A DNA stretch of 64,000 nt from Photorhabdus asymbiotica (GCF_003634575.1 NZ_RBLJ01000005.1:310001-374000), one strand, 5' to 3'; shown: positions 1 to 9,817, counted from the first letter of the stretch. The notes: generated by a model from the letters alone, not told the origin. Translations and numbers: made by a program.

Positions 1-1
1 T

Positions 2-316
2 CGCTTTGGTAAATCACTTAAAAAGAAAGGGTTCGATAAAAATATATTAATTGAAAATCTGGATAAAATTAATAGAGAAGTGAATAGTACGCTCAATAAT
101 TGGCTGACCCAAGGAGTAGAAATCACTGTCGAATATAAATCAAAAGAGATCAGTGATACCAGATTATGGAAATCGACTATTGACTCCACAGTAGTCACTA
201 TTCCATGTGGTGGCACTCATATAAAAAATATCAATGAAGTCAAAGGGGTAAATATTGAAATAAAGATCGGTGAATCTGTTGATTTTATTCAAATAACGAC
301 TCGTTGTGAAATATAG
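2..316 (+). CDS. Alanyl-tRNA editing (AlaX-like) protein, C-terminal part
   Basis: The frame is open from base 2 to the stop at 314-316, so the gene begins upstream of the window. The translation carries CGGTHIKN, the zinc-binding Cys-Gly-Gly-Thr-His motif of the AlaRS second additional domain and of free-standing AlaX proteins, followed by a short beta-rich tail. AlaX proteins hydrolyse Ser-tRNA(Ala) or Gly-tRNA(Ala) in the cytosol. About 104 residues are visible. The lack of the C-terminal oligomerisation domain of AlaRS favours AlaX over AlaRS itself. The family is clear; the subtype and exact substrate are not. Confidence 0.7.
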   Translation, partial: RFGKSLKKKGFDKNILIENLDKINREVNSTLNNWLTQGVEITVEYKSKEISDTRLWKSTIDSTVVTIPCGGTHIKNINEVKGVNIEIKIGESVDFIQITTRCEI

Positions 317-669
317 AGCCATGAACCTCAATTTGCTTTATTTATTTTTTATCTTATATAATACTGGGCCAAAATTGGCCTATTATCAATAAATTGGTGC
401 TAAGATTATGACATATTATAACTATCAAACATCGCTAATCTAAAGTTTATTCTTTATAATAAATAAAAAAGCAAAACCTTATCATAAATCTATTTTATTT
501 TCTATTCGATAAGGATTGAATGACTAATAGAATAACTGCAAAAAAAGAAGAAAATTTTCCAGTTCCTTCTTATAACCTATATCCCTCATCTTCTTACGAA
601 AATAAAATACTTCATGAATATACTTCTACATAAATTAAATACTTCTCTATTGTTCTACCATAAAAAATA
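317..669. other. AT-rich intergenic region
   Basis: This stretch separates the AlaX-like gene from the remnant on the opposite strand. A short inverted repeat (GGCCAA/TTGGCC) near 368-381 could form a hairpin after the AlaX-like stop but lacks a clean T run. No open frame with a credible ribosome-binding site was seen. Confidence 0.4.
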
Positions 670-1152
670 TCAATCCTTCTGTAATAAAGCTTTGACAGTA
701 TATCCTTGATTGGGATGATTCGGTGTTTGTGGAAATGCCATCATTAGGTTCTGCTTATTAAGCAGTGGTTTTATATGGCGCTGTCTGAGATTCTTTGCAG
801 AACGATTAAGTAGTATGCTTAACACATCAATACGAATATAGTGAGACTCACAAAGTTTCATAATAATCGATTGCATTTGTTCTAGCTCTAATCGACGATT
901 TTCACAAGCTGGTTTAGCAATTTCTCGCAATTTTTCTCTTAAATCGGATGTTATGTACTTTAAGTCATCAATAAATGGTAGGCTAAATGACGAAGGAGCA
1001 AGACGCCCTAACTCATCTCGGTGGATTTGAATACCTGAATATGAATGAGGCAAGCTAGATTCCTTATGAGGTAAGTCCGATTTATTGTTAATATTATTTA
1101 TTGCTCCAACAGAGAAAAGTTCTTCAGGGTTTGGTAACGACACACCCGGCAA
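670..1152 (-). pseudogene. C-terminal remnant of an ATP-binding AlbA_2/COG2865-type regulator
   Basis: The 160-codon frame ends in a winged-helix-like segment (SHYIRIDVLSILLNRSAKN, then RHIKPLLNKQ and a final GYTVK). This resembles the extreme C-terminus of ATP-binding, RecG-like transcriptional regulators of the AlbA_2 / COG2865 group, which are usually 450-550 residues long. The N-terminal Schlafen-like domain is absent. The frame starts only with TTG, and it is open upstream to 1188 before a stop. It is probably a decayed gene at the edge of the glucuronate locus. An intact short protein cannot be excluded. Confidence 0.5.
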
Positions 1153-1272
1153 TGTATAGGATTTATTATGTTTTTCACCCGATAAAACCTAAAATCCCTT
1201 ATGTTCAAGACGGAAAAAGGCCAAAGCAACTTCTTGGAAGTGCAGCGTTGTTAACTCAAGGTCCGCTGATAA

Positions 1273-1920
1273 TTAATCCGTCCTATTATTAATTCCATTC
1301 ACCAAATCCACCGCTTCGCGAGTCAAACGGCCAATTTCCTGCCAGTTTTGGCTGTCCACCAGCACTTTACTAACCATCCATGAACCACCGCACGCCACAA
1401 TGCGCGGCACAGCAAGGTAATCACAGATATTCTTCGGCCCTATTCCCCCAGTAGGCATAATTTGAAGTTCAGTATAAGGTGACAATATCGCTTTAATCAT
1501 TGGCAAACCACCTGAAGGCTCCGCCGGGAAGAATTTCAACAGTTTCAGTCCCAATTCCATTGCACCTTCAATCGCACTTGGGTTATTTACACCTGGAATA
1601 ATCGGAATATTCAGTTCCTGACAGGCTTTAACGGTATTTGGATTAAAACCCGGGGAAACGATAAAAGTCGCCCCTGCTTGTTTCGCTGCCATCACCTGCC
1701 CACGATTCAGCACCGTACCTGCACCAATCAGCATATTCGGCTGAGCCTTTCTCAGCAGACGAATAGCCTCCTCCGCTGCCGCAGAACGGAAAGTAATTTC
1801 CGCTACAGGCAACCCATTGTCAGCTAATGCTTTACCCAACGAAATAATATCTTCTGCCCGGTCAACCTCAATCACAGGTACAATTTTTAACTGGCGTAAC
1901 TGCACAATGATTTGTTTCAT
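1273..1920 (-). CDS. kdgA: KDPG / KHG aldolase
   Basis: This 215-residue class I aldolase cleaves 2-keto-3-deoxy-6-phosphogluconate to pyruvate and glyceraldehyde-3-phosphate in the cytosol, the last step of hexuronate breakdown. The translation shows the family landmarks: the catalytic glutamate in VAEITFRS, GAGTVLN, SPGFNP, the Schiff-base lysine in LLKFFPAE, and the phosphate-binding PTGGIGP. Length matches the Eda family. Its ATG overlaps the kdgK stop by one base (TGATG), so the two are translationally coupled. It is the last gene of the minus-strand operon. The same enzyme is called eda in E. coli. Confidence 0.93.
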   Translation of the reverse strand: MKQIIVQLRQLKIVPVIEVDRAEDIISLGKALADNGLPVAEITFRSAAAEEAIRLLRKAQPNMLIGAGTVLNRGQVMAAKQAGATFIVSPGFNPNTVKACQELNIPIIPGVNNPSAIEGAMELGLKLLKFFPAEPSGGLPMIKAILSPYTELQIMPTGGIGPKNICDYLAVPRIVACGGSWMVSKVLVDSQNWQEIGRLTREAVDLVNGINNRTD

Positions 1921-2882
1921 CAGTTTTTCTCCTGCTCTGAAAAGAAGCTGTCAGTCATCGTTTTAGTAACGCTGCTGGGAATAATCGCCCCTTTATGCTG
2001 AATGACGATACCGGCAAGACGATGCCCCATGATTGCCGCTTGTTGTATCGGGCAATCCATCAGATAGCCAGCCAAAAATCCGGCATTAAAGGCATCTCCC
2101 GCCGCCGTAGTATCAATCACTTTGGCGACCGGTTCCGTTGGGATCAGTTCAAGCGGAGTACCCCGCCCCAAATTCTGATAATAGCAACCGACTTCACCGG
2201 CTTTAATAACTGCTTCTTTCACCCCTGCCCGTTTAAGGCGAGTCATGGTTGCTTTAACCGATTTATCACCCCATAGATTCTCCTCATCGTCATCCGTTAC
2301 CAATGCCAGTGAAGTACAAGAGAGTAATTTCTGATAACACACTTGGGTTTCCGCTATACTTTCCCATAATGCTGAGCGGTAATTACTGTCAAAGACAATG
2401 GTTTTTCCTTGCTCAGCCAGTTCAGCCAGCAAGTTCAGTAATTTTTCACGATCATCGGCAGGCAAAATAGCCAGACTGATGCCACTGAGATAAACGACAT
2501 CCATCTGTTGCAATGCTTGAGAAATAGAAGTGAAATCTGGGTGGCGCACCATATAACGAGCGGCAGAATCGTTACGCCAGTACAGAAAGGTACGCTCTCC
2601 CTGTTCATCAAGTTGAATCAAATACAATCCCGGTTGATGAGCCGGATCACGCAAAACCAGATGTGTATGAATACCCTCGTCTTGCCAACGTTTGATCATT
2701 CCTTCACTGAGTGAATCCATTCCCAACGCAGTAACAAAATTGACCGCAATCTTTTGCTGGCTTGCTCGTGCTAAATAAACCGCACTGTTCAATACATCAC
2801 CGCCAAAAGTCTGGTGCAAGGTACCGAAAGGCACGCCATTAAGCTCAATCATACACTCACCAAGGAGTGCAATTTGCTTCAT
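1920..2882 (-). CDS. kdgK: 2-dehydro-3-deoxygluconokinase
   Basis: This PfkB-family sugar kinase of 320 residues phosphorylates 2-keto-3-deoxygluconate to KDPG using ATP. The N-terminus (GECMIELNG, then [14 protein letters not shown]) matches KdgK sugar-binding segments, and the C-terminus holds the PfkB signature [16 protein letters not shown] with the catalytic aspartate. It lies between uxaC and kdgA with a 4-base ATGA overlap with uxaC upstream and a 1-base overlap with kdgA downstream. This tight packing supports one transcript running from the TRAP transporter to kdgA. Confidence 0.93.
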   Translation of the reverse strand: MKQIALLGECMIELNGVPFGTLHQTFGGDVLNSAVYLARASQQKIAVNFVTALGMDSLSEGMIKRWQDEGIHTHLVLRDPAHQPGLYLIQLDEQGERTFLYWRNDSAARYMVRHPDFTSISQALQQMDVVYLSGISLAILPADDREKLLNLLAELAEQGKTIVFDSNYRSALWESIAETQVCYQKLLSCTSLALVTDDDEENLWGDKSVKATMTRLKRAGVKEAVIKAGEVGCYYQNLGRGTPLELIPTEPVAKVIDTTAAGDAFNAGFLAGYLMDCPIQQAAIMGHRLAGIVIQHKGAIIPSSVTKTMTDSFFSEQEKN

Positions 2883-4303
2883 GAATTTTCTCCCGGCAAA
2901 GCAAAATAACGGCGAGCGTTGTTAAAACAAATATCCTCGACCATTCGACCTAACATCGTTCTATCGTTGGGAACTTCGCCATTTTCGACCCATTTCCCCA
3001 ACAAATTGCAAAGAATACGACGAAAATATTCATGCCGTGTGTATGAAAGAAAGCTACGAGAATCGGTCAACATACCAACAAATCGACTCAACAGCCCAAG
3101 TTGGGAAAGTTGCTCAAGCTGGCGCAACATGCCATCTTTCTGATCATTGAACCACCAGCCTGAACCAAATTGCACTTTACCAGCGATACCACCACCTTGA
3201 AAGTTACCGGCCATCGTTGCAATCACTTCGTTATCTCGTGGATTCAGACAGTAAAGAATCGTTTTCGGCAGCTCATCCGTCACATCCATACTATCCAGCA
3301 AGCGAGATAACGACCGGGCGATATTGTTATCACCAATGGAATCAAAGCCACTATCCGCCCCAAGTAGACGGAACATACGAGTATTGTTGTTACGAATAGC
3401 ACCGATATGCAACTGCATCACCCAGCCGCGGGCAGCATATTGCCGACCAAGCCACACCAGCACCGCAGTGGTGTACTGCGCAATTTCAAGCTCAGAGAGA
3501 GTGCCCCCTGCAAATCGTTTTTGCAGGATGCTATTTAATACCGCTTCATCAGGGATGGGGGCATAGCGTAAATTTTCTATGCCGTGATCAGCAGCTCGGC
3601 AACCATGAGCAGCAAAATGTTCAAGACGACGCCCCAACGCACTCAGTACGTCAGCAAAAGAAGAGATAGACACATCAGCCACAGCTTCAAGCTGTTGAAT
3701 ATATTCAATAAAACCCTCCAACTCGATTTTAAATACCCGGTCGGGACGCCAACTCGGTAATACTTCGATATCAAAATCCTCGTCTGTCGCGATTTGGCGG
3801 TGATATTCCAGAGAATCCACCGGATCATCCGTGGTTCCAACCATACGCACATTCATTTGCTGCATAATGCCACGTGCTGAAAATTCTGGAGTTGCCAACT
3901 TTTCATTGCATTGATGCCAAATTTCATCAGCAGTTTGCGGTCCAAATAATTTCCCGGTAATGCCAAATGGACGACGTAATTCCAGATGAGTCCAATGATA
4001 AAGCGGATTTCCTAATGTCAACGGTACCGTTTTTGCCCATGCTTGATATTTTTCATTATCACCGGTTTGCTTGCCGGTAATGAGTGATTCATCAATACCC
4101 ACAGAACGCATTGCCCGCCATTTATAGTGATCCCCTTCCAGCCAAATCTGACCAAGATTATCAAACAGGCGGTTTTCAGCAATTTCGCGCGGATTGAGAT
4201 GACAGTGATAATCGTAAATCGGCATATCTACGGCGTATTCATGATATAGCTGACGGGCAGTTTCATTGTTTAGCAGAAAATCTTCACACATAAAATTTTT
4301 CAT
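2879..4303 (-). CDS. uxaC: Glucuronate (uronate) isomerase
   Basis: UxaC converts D-glucuronate to D-fructuronate, the first catabolic step. The metal-dependent hydrolase fold is shown by [17 protein letters not shown] and [11 protein letters not shown], the latter nearly identical to E. coli UxaC. An in-frame ATG exists at 4324, but the start at 4303 (MKNFMCEDF) has AGGAAAG five bases upstream and aligns with the E. coli N-terminus, giving 474 residues. It begins 21 bases after the uxuB stop. UxaC can also isomerise galacturonate, but the window lacks altronate-branch genes (uxaA, uxaB), so the locus looks glucuronate-specific. Confidence 0.93.
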   Translation of the reverse strand: MKNFMCEDFLLNNETARQLYHEYAVDMPIYDYHCHLNPREIAENRLFDNLGQIWLEGDHYKWRAMRSVGIDESLITGKQTGDNEKYQAWAKTVPLTLGNPLYHWTHLELRRPFGITGKLFGPQTADEIWHQCNEKLATPEFSARGIMQQMNVRMVGTTDDPVDSLEYHRQIATDEDFDIEVLPSWRPDRVFKIELEGFIEYIQQLEAVADVSISSFADVLSALGRRLEHFAAHGCRAADHGIENLRYAPIPDEAVLNSILQKRFAGGTLSELEIAQYTTAVLVWLGRQYAARGWVMQLHIGAIRNNNTRMFRLLGADSGFDSIGDNNIARSLSRLLDSMDVTDELPKTILYCLNPRDNEVIATMAGNFQGGGIAGKVQFGSGWWFNDQKDGMLRQLEQLSQLGLLSRFVGMLTDSRSFLSYTRHEYFRRILCNLLGKWVENGEVPNDRTMLGRMVEDICFNNARRYFALPGENS

Positions 4304-4324
4304 ATCGCTTTCCTGTCGCCCCAT

Positions 4325-5782
4325 TCAGAGTGCCGCCACAGCCCGACGAGCGCCGTAATCTAGTAATCGCTGGTAAGCTTCAGTAACTACCCGCACAAAA
4401 TGCGGATTGGCTAGCAATGGATTGCCAAAAACAGCCAACAATGCAGGTACCACATCAACAGATAACCCATACTTCTGGTAAATAGATTTAAATTGGTCAA
4501 CCATTGGATCGCGCACATCAATCAATTTGCCTTGTTCATCTTGACCGCTGACATAGCACATCCATCCGGCGATACCCAATGCCAAGTAACGGTAATCGCT
4601 GCCATTTGCCAAATGATAAGCCACAGAATCAAACATACGCTGTGGTAATTTCTGGCTACCATCCATCGCTATCTGCCAAGTCTGGTGTTTAAGACTAGGA
4701 TTACTGAAACGCTCAATCAGCAGATGGGCATATTGGGAAAGATCTGTTCCTACCGGCATCGTCAGAGTTGGTGCTTGCTCTTTCAGCATTAGATCCAAAA
4801 CAGCCTGCCTGTAATCGGCATTAGCCATTGTGTCAGCAATATGCGCATATCCTGCCAAATAGCCCAGATAGGCCAAAAATGAGTGGCTACCATTTAACAT
4901 CCGTAATTTCATGGTTTCAAAAGGCATCACATCTTTAACGAATTGGGCACCGGCAACATCCCAGTTTGGACGGCCATTAGCAAAGTTATCCTCAATCACC
5001 CACTGACAGAAAGGTTCACAGGTGATTGCACAGGGATCATATACACCTAACTGTTCAGCAATCTCTCCCAACGATTCTGATGTAGCAGCAGGAACAATAC
5101 GGTCAACCATTGTGCATGGGAAAGTCACATTCAGTTCAATCCATTGCGCCAGTTTTTCATCGCGTAAACGGGCAAAACCCACCACCGCTTCACGAGCAAC
5201 ATTGCCATTTTCTTTGACGTTATCACAGGACATCACCGACAACGGCGATAAACCACGTTCATAACGTAAGCGAAGCGCTTCAACAATATAGCCAATAGCG
5301 GATGTTGGTGCGGTTGGGTTAGCTAAATCCCATTGAATTAGTGCATTATTTACATCAAGTTTTCCGTTGACTGCATCGATACAATACCCTTTTTCGGTAA
5401 TTGTCAGAGAGACAATCGCAACCTGCGGTTGCGCTATGGTTTCCAGAATACCTTGCTGACCCACAAACTCAGGGTGTAAAGCATCAATCATAGAACCGAT
5501 AACTTTCAGCTCAGTTTTTTCTGCTCCTTTCTCCGCAATAGTACACAAGCAATCCTGATCGTTAAGTTGCTGAATCAACCTATGACCGGAGAACAAACTA
5601 ACTTCACAAATACCCCAGTCACTGTCCGTTTTTTCCAACATATGATGAGTAAAAACCGCCTGATGTGCCCGGTGAAAAGCACCACACCCCAGATGAACAA
5701 TACGGGTAATCAACCTATTACGATCATAGGAAGGGAGAGAAACAGCAGGATTGATTTTGCAATTGGCTATATTGCGGCTCAT
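4325..5782 (-). CDS. uxuB: Fructuronate reductase
   Basis: UxuB reduces D-fructuronate to D-mannonate with NADH. It belongs to the polyol (mannitol) dehydrogenase family: the Rossmann segment RIVHLGCGAFHRAHQAVF is at the N-terminus, and TMVDRIVPAAT plus MKLRMLNGSHSFLAYLGYL with the catalytic Lys/Asn/His region follow, all very close to E. coli UxuB. The open frame extends upstream to 5905, but the ATG at 5782 (MSRNIANCK) is preceded by AAGGAA and matches the expected N-terminus, giving 485 residues. The gene lies 38 bases after the TRAP permease gene in the same operon. Confidence 0.93.
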   Translation of the reverse strand: MSRNIANCKINPAVSLPSYDRNRLITRIVHLGCGAFHRAHQAVFTHHMLEKTDSDWGICEVSLFSGHRLIQQLNDQDCLCTIAEKGAEKTELKVIGSMIDALHPEFVGQQGILETIAQPQVAIVSLTITEKGYCIDAVNGKLDVNNALIQWDLANPTAPTSAIGYIVEALRLRYERGLSPLSVMSCDNVKENGNVAREAVVGFARLRDEKLAQWIELNVTFPCTMVDRIVPAATSESLGEIAEQLGVYDPCAITCEPFCQWVIEDNFANGRPNWDVAGAQFVKDVMPFETMKLRMLNGSHSFLAYLGYLAGYAHIADTMANADYRQAVLDLMLKEQAPTLTMPVGTDLSQYAHLLIERFSNPSLKHQTWQIAMDGSQKLPQRMFDSVAYHLANGSDYRYLALGIAGWMCYVSGQDEQGKLIDVRDPMVDQFKSIYQKYGLSVDVVPALLAVFGNPLLANPHFVRVVTEAYQRLLDYGARRAVAAL

Positions 5783-5820
5783 GGAACAATTCCTTTTTAA
5801 AACGCAAATTACCTGAATAA

Positions 5821-7122
5821 TCAGTAATTCAGTAACATTTGAGGCAACCACAAACTCAACTGAGGCATAAAAGTCACCAACATCAGGGCAATAATTAAGG
5901 CGCAATACATTGGTACCAAAGGCTTCAACACCTTATTAATGCTGACCTCACCAATGGAACAGCCAACAAATAGCGCACTACCTACCGGAGGCGTACAGAT
6001 ACCAATAGCCAAGTTAAAAGTCATAATGATGCCGAAGTGTACCGGATCAATTCCCATACTCTGTGCTACAGGCAGAAAAATCGGCGTAAAAATCAGAATC
6101 GCCGGGGTCATATCCATAAAGGTTCCGACCAGCAATAAAATGATATTAATGACCAGCAGAATAACCAGCGGGTTTTCCGAAACTACCATCAATGCATCAG
6201 CAATCAGATAGGGCAGATCAGCATTTGCCATTGCCCAAGACATTCCCATTGATGCACCAATCAGCAGCAGAACAATGGAAGTGGTCACAGCAGAATCCAA
6301 AATGATTTTCGGCAGCTTGATGATACTGACTTCGCGATAAATCAGTACTGCCAATACAAAGCTGTACAATACGGCAATTGCAGAAGCTTCTGTCGCGGTA
6401 AAAATACCGGCAATGATACCGCCCATAACGACCACAATCAGCATCAGGGAAGGCAATGCGCGAACCAAAGTGATAAAAAACTCGTTCCATGTGGGTCTTG
6501 GTGATACCGGATAGCCACGGCGTTTGGCAATAATTGCCGACACTATCATCAGAGATACCCCCATCAGAATGCCTGGAATATAACCTGCCAGAAATAGCGC
6601 CGCAATTGATGTACCACCGGAAACCAGAGAATAAACAATCAAAGTATTACTTGGTGGGATCAACAAACCAGCAGGGCAAGAAGCAATGTTTACAGCAGCA
6701 GAATACTCCGGTTCATAACCCTCTTTTTTCTGCATTGGTGCCATCGTTCCGCCGACAGCCGCAGCGGATGCCACCGCTGAACCCGAAATCGCACCAAAAA
6801 ACATATTCGCCATAATATTGACGTGAACCAATGAACCGGGCAAGCGTCCCCCCATAACTTTCGCCAGATTAATCAACCGGGTAGCAATTCCCCCCTGATT
6901 CATAATATTCCCCGCCAAAATAAAGAACGGAATAGCCAGTAAAGAGAAGTTATCAACACCCACAGCCATACGTTGAGCAACAACAGTAACAGCCGCTTCT
7001 ATGGGAAGCGTCATCATAATGGCCAGTAATGATGACAAACTAATCGCAAAGGATACCGGGATACCAAGTGCCAGTAATATCGCGAAACTACCGAACAAAA
7101 CTAAAACAACTTGCCAATCCAT
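5821..7122 (-). CDS. TRAP transporter large permease (DctM family)
   Basis: This 433-residue integral membrane protein is the ion-coupled translocation subunit of a tripartite ATP-independent periplasmic transporter. It has about a dozen hydrophobic segments and DctM landmarks such as PFFILAGNIMNQGGIA, GAISGSAVASAAAVGG, PPSNTLIVYS and the C-terminal GICTPPVGSALFV. It lies 27 bases downstream of the small permease gene. The neighbouring genes are all glucuronate catabolic, so a hexuronate (probably glucuronate) substrate is inferred. This system replaces the ExuT carrier used by E. coli. Confidence 0.9.
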   Translation of the reverse strand: MDWQVVLVLFGSFAILLALGIPVSFAISLSSLLAIMMTLPIEAAVTVVAQRMAVGVDNFSLLAIPFFILAGNIMNQGGIATRLINLAKVMGGRLPGSLVHVNIMANMFFGAISGSAVASAAAVGGTMAPMQKKEGYEPEYSAAVNIASCPAGLLIPPSNTLIVYSLVSGGTSIAALFLAGYIPGILMGVSLMIVSAIIAKRRGYPVSPRPTWNEFFITLVRALPSLMLIVVVMGGIIAGIFTATEASAIAVLYSFVLAVLIYREVSIIKLPKIILDSAVTTSIVLLLIGASMGMSWAMANADLPYLIADALMVVSENPLVILLVINIILLLVGTFMDMTPAILIFTPIFLPVAQSMGIDPVHFGIIMTFNLAIGICTPPVGSALFVGCSIGEVSINKVLKPLVPMYCALIIALMLVTFMPQLSLWLPQMLLNY

Positions 7123-7149
7123 AAGCTCATCCTCTTGTGTCTGGTGATT

Positions 7150-7656
7150 TCAACGACTTTCATAAACGACAGTGTCTTTACCTGAAAAATTCTGAATAAG
7201 AGCAACGCTATCTGTCAGCGTATAGAAGATCATCAGAACACCGCTGATTGGCAGACATAAGTAGACATACCCCATCTGTAGTCCCAACGCAGGCGTGATT
7301 TGCCCAGTCTCAAGCGTTGAAATAGCCAACACTGATCCGCCATACACCAGCACAACTGAAGCAAACAGAGCAATCGAGGCCAGTATGACTAAACCAACAA
7401 TATTTTTGCCTATCCCCTTAAGTTTCATCGCTAACAGGTCGATAGCTAAGTGACGGTGTTGGCCTGTGGTATATGCCGCGCCAATCATGGCGACCCAAAT
7501 AAACAGATAACGGGCGAGTTCATCAGTTACCGTACTCGGCGTACCAAGCACATAGCGGGAAACAACCTGCCATGTCACACAAAACACCAAAAAAACAAAA
7601 AGGCAGATTGTAAAAAATGCCAAGCCTTTATTGATGCAATCCACAAGGTTTTTCAT
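7150..7656 (-). CDS. TRAP transporter small permease (DctQ family)
   Basis: This small membrane subunit has four predicted transmembrane helices and the DctQ-type segment TWQVVSRYVLGTPSTVTDE, followed by LARYLFIWVAMIGAAY. An upstream in-frame ATG at 7692 exists, but the ATG at 7656 (MKNLVDCINKGLA) is preceded by AAGGAC at proper spacing, giving 168 residues. It is the first gene of the minus-strand operon and is read divergently from the binding-protein gene. Its promoter must lie in the regulatory region 7657-7955. Confidence 0.88.
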   Translation of the reverse strand: MKNLVDCINKGLAFFTICLFVFLVFCVTWQVVSRYVLGTPSTVTDELARYLFIWVAMIGAAYTTGQHRHLAIDLLAMKLKGIGKNIVGLVILASIALFASVVLVYGGSVLAISTLETGQITPALGLQMGYVYLCLPISGVLMIFYTLTDSVALIQNFSGKDTVVYESR

Positions 7657-7692
7657 GGAACTTGTCCTTTTATTGGCTTTAACAGAAGCCAC

Positions 7693-7708
7693 ATTTGGTC
7701 AACCAAAT
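7693..7708. promoter_or_regulatory. GntR-type operator, site 1
   Basis: The bases ATTTGGT-CA-ACCAAAT form a perfect 7-bp inverted repeat around a 2-bp centre. This is the operator shape of the UxuR/ExuR (FadR-subfamily GntR) regulators, whose E. coli sites contain TTGGTATACCAA. The site is about 37 bases upstream of the small-permease start, in position to repress the minus-strand operon. A partial half-site (TTGACCAA) follows at 7722-7729. Confidence 0.7.
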
Positions 7709-7788
7709 AGCAGAAAACTGCTTGACCAAAATCAGTAAAGAGAACGTTACGTCACCCGGATTATAAGATCCAGGTCAAAAAAACATCC

Positions 7789-7804
7789 AGTGAGCGGGAT
7801 CACA
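7789..7804. promoter_or_regulatory. CRP-like site
   Basis: AGTGA-GCGGGA-TCACA differs from the CRP consensus TGTGA-N6-TCACA at one base. It sits midway between the two GntR-type operators in the divergent promoter region. Catabolite control of both transcripts is expected by analogy with E. coli hexuronate genes. Confidence 0.55.
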
Positions 7805-7844
7805 AACTGACTGGTTTACTCACTGACGCGATTATTTTGTGATA

Positions 7845-7856
7845 TTGGTCAACCAA
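7845..7856. promoter_or_regulatory. GntR-type operator, site 2
   Basis: TTGGT-CA-ACCAA repeats the core of site 1 about 150 bases away, on the side of the divergent region facing the substrate-binding-protein gene (start at 7956). Sites 1 and 2 together suggest coordinate repression, possibly with looping, of both divergent transcripts. Confidence 0.7.
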
Positions 7857-7955
7857 ATGGTATTTATTTTTTGACGACAGCAGAAGCGGTGCTTATGGTT
7901 TGGCCGTCAGTTCAGTTGTGCCCGTAACCTATTTACAGCAATTGGAGAACGAACA

Positions 7956-8936
7956 ATGAACAATTCTAAGCGTATTTTATGTACTGTAATCGGCACGATA
8001 TTTACCTTGGGAGCATCACAAGTCATAGCGGTGACAACATTAAAACTCAGCCATAACCATAACCGCGATCACGCAGTACACAAGGCAATGACTCAGTTTG
8101 CTGATGAAGTTCGCCAAAAAACAAATGGTGATGTTCGTATTCGGATCTATCCAGATGCACAATTAGGCAATCAACGGGAATCGATGGAATTGATGCAAAA
8201 TGGTGCGTTGGATTTAGTCAAATCTAACGCCGCAGAACAGGAAGCTTTCTCACCCGCTTATTCCGCTTTTAATCTGCCTTATCTATTCCGCGATCAAGCA
8301 CACTACGAAAAAATTAAAAATGGAGAAATTGGTAAAGAGATCCTCGCTTCCAGTAAAAACCGTGGATTTGTTGGTATAACCTTCTATGAAGCTGGTGCAC
8401 GCAGCTTCTACGCCAAAAAACCTATTCGTACTCCTGCGGATCTCAAGGGCATGAAGATCCGAGTACAGCCTAGCCCAACAGCCATTTCAATGGTGAAAAA
8501 CCTGGGAGGTAATCCAACATCTTTAGCTTACGGCGAATTGTATACCGCTCTGCAACAGGGTGTTGTCGATGCCGCAGAAAATAACATTCCTTCTTTCAGC
8601 CTGAGTCGCCACAGTGAAGTTGCCGGATATTTCTCACTGGATAAGCATACAATGGTGCCAGATGTGCTAGTTATTTCTAATAAATCTTTAAATAAGCTGT
8701 CATCAGAACAACAAAAAATCCTTATGAGTGCAGCGACCCATTCCTCGGAATATATGACCAAATTATGGGAAAAATCAGAGGAAAAAGAGCGCCAACATGC
8801 CGAAAAAATTGGGGTTAAATTCGTCGATGTTGATAAAAAATCGTTTGAAGAAGCGGTTAAACCTATATACGACGACATTAAGAAAAGCGATCCGATGCTT
8901 TACCATATGGTAGAGCGCATTCGCGCAGTAAAATAA
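7956..8936 (+). CDS. TRAP transporter substrate-binding protein (DctP family)
   Basis: This 326-residue periplasmic receptor has a Sec signal peptide (residues about 1-25, ending in SQVIA) followed by a DctP/SiaP fold: TLKLSHNHNRDHAVHKAM at the mature N-terminus, IYPDAQLGNQRESMELMQNG, and LKGMKIRVQPSP with the arginine that normally clamps the carboxylate of the ligand. The start has GGAG nine bases upstream. It is transcribed divergently from the two permease genes and precedes the regulator. The likely ligand is D-glucuronate, inferred from context only. Confidence 0.9.
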   Translation: MNNSKRILCTVIGTIFTLGASQVIAVTTLKLSHNHNRDHAVHKAMTQFADEVRQKTNGDVRIRIYPDAQLGNQRESMELMQNGALDLVKSNAAEQEAFSPAYSAFNLPYLFRDQAHYEKIKNGEIGKEILASSKNRGFVGITFYEAGARSFYAKKPIRTPADLKGMKIRVQPSPTAISMVKNLGGNPTSLAYGELYTALQQGVVDAAENNIPSFSLSRHSEVAGYFSLDKHTMVPDVLVISNKSLNKLSSEQQKILMSAATHSSEYMTKLWEKSEEKERQHAEKIGVKFVDVDKKSFEEAVKPIYDDIKKSDPMLYHMVERIRAVK

Positions 8937-8982
8937 TCAATCATAGATGAAGATCTTTGGCCTTCACCTTGAAATGGTGTTT

Positions 8983-8994
8983 TTGGTTGACCAA
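8983..8994. promoter_or_regulatory. GntR-type operator, site 3
   Basis: TTGGT-TG-ACCAA lies 58 bases upstream of the regulator start and after the binding-protein gene. It is the third copy of the same palindrome in the locus and suggests autoregulation of the gntR-family gene. Confidence 0.65.
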
Positions 8995-9052
8995 TTTTTG
9001 TTTTTAACTATGATCCGTGCAATTAATAGATAGTCATCGTAATGGTAGTAAC

Positions 9053-9817
9053 ATGATGAAGCATTTACTTGAGTCAAAACGTCCTTATCAAGAAGTCGGT
9101 ATTTCATTAAGACAGATGATTGCTAACCAGCAATATCATATCGGGGATCGCTTACCGCCAGAGCGAGAACTGGCTGAATTATTAGGCGTTTCCAGAACAG
9201 TTGTTCGTGAAGCATTAATTATGCTCGAACTAGAAAATCTAATCGAAGTCCGTAAAGGTTCTGGGGTCTATATTATCAGCCTCCCTCACCTGCTGCCTGC
9301 TTCTTCATGCTCAGTCAATGCGGCAGGACCTTTTGAGCTATTACAGGCTCGCCAATTGCTGGAAAGTAATATTGCTGAATTTGCCGCCATGCAAGTAACA
9401 CCAAACAATATTGCTAATATGCGTCGAGCATTACAAAAGGAATCCGAAGATTTGGCCTCCGGTGAAGATGAATCCGGTGACAGAGAATTCCATCTCGCCA
9501 TTGCTGAAGCCACCCATAACAGTATGTTAGTTGAACTGCTTAAACAATCTTGGGCATGGCGGGAAAATAATCCCATGTGGCAGAAACTACATACTCGAAT
9601 TACCGATAAAGATTATCGTAAAGAGTGGTTGCATGATCATCAGATCATTTTATCCGCCATGATCAAGAAAGATCCGGCAGCAGCTAAACAAGCAATGTGG
9701 CAACATTTGGAAAATGTGAAATTACGTTTACTGGAACTGTCTGATATTGATGATCCCTATTTCGACGGTTATCTCTTTAATTCGTATCCCTATGAAATAG
9801 CAAAGAAGCGTAATTAA
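9053..9817 (+). CDS. GntR/FadR-family hexuronate repressor (UxuR/ExuR-like)
   Basis: This regulator has an N-terminal winged helix-turn-helix (RPYQEVGISLRQMI, then GDRLPPERELAELLGVSRTV and VREALIMLE), close to E. coli UxuR and ExuR. A C-terminal FCD ligand-binding domain (residues about 90-235) contains EFHLAIAEATHN and the metal-binding histidine pattern around LHDHQIILSAM. A longer frame starts at 9017, but the ATG at 9053 agrees with the family N-terminus and gives 254 residues. The inducer is presumably fructuronate or a related hexuronate. Three TTGGT-NN-ACCAA operators lie in the locus and are its probable targets. Confidence 0.88.
   Translation: MMKHLLESKRPYQEVGISLRQMIANQQYHIGDRLPPERELAELLGVSRTVVREALIMLELENLIEVRKGSGVYIISLPHLLPASSCSVNAAGPFELLQARQLLESNIAEFAAMQVTPNNIANMRRALQKESEDLASGEDESGDREFHLAIAEATHNSMLVELLKQSWAWRENNPMWQKLHTRITDKDYRKEWLHDHQIILSAMIKKDPAAAKQAMWQHLENVKLRLLELSDIDDPYFDGYLFNSYPYEIAKKRN

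Noticed and set aside
1101-1292. 63-codon open frame on the plus strand
   Set aside because: It overlaps the antisense remnant and the end of kdgA, and has no recognisable features.
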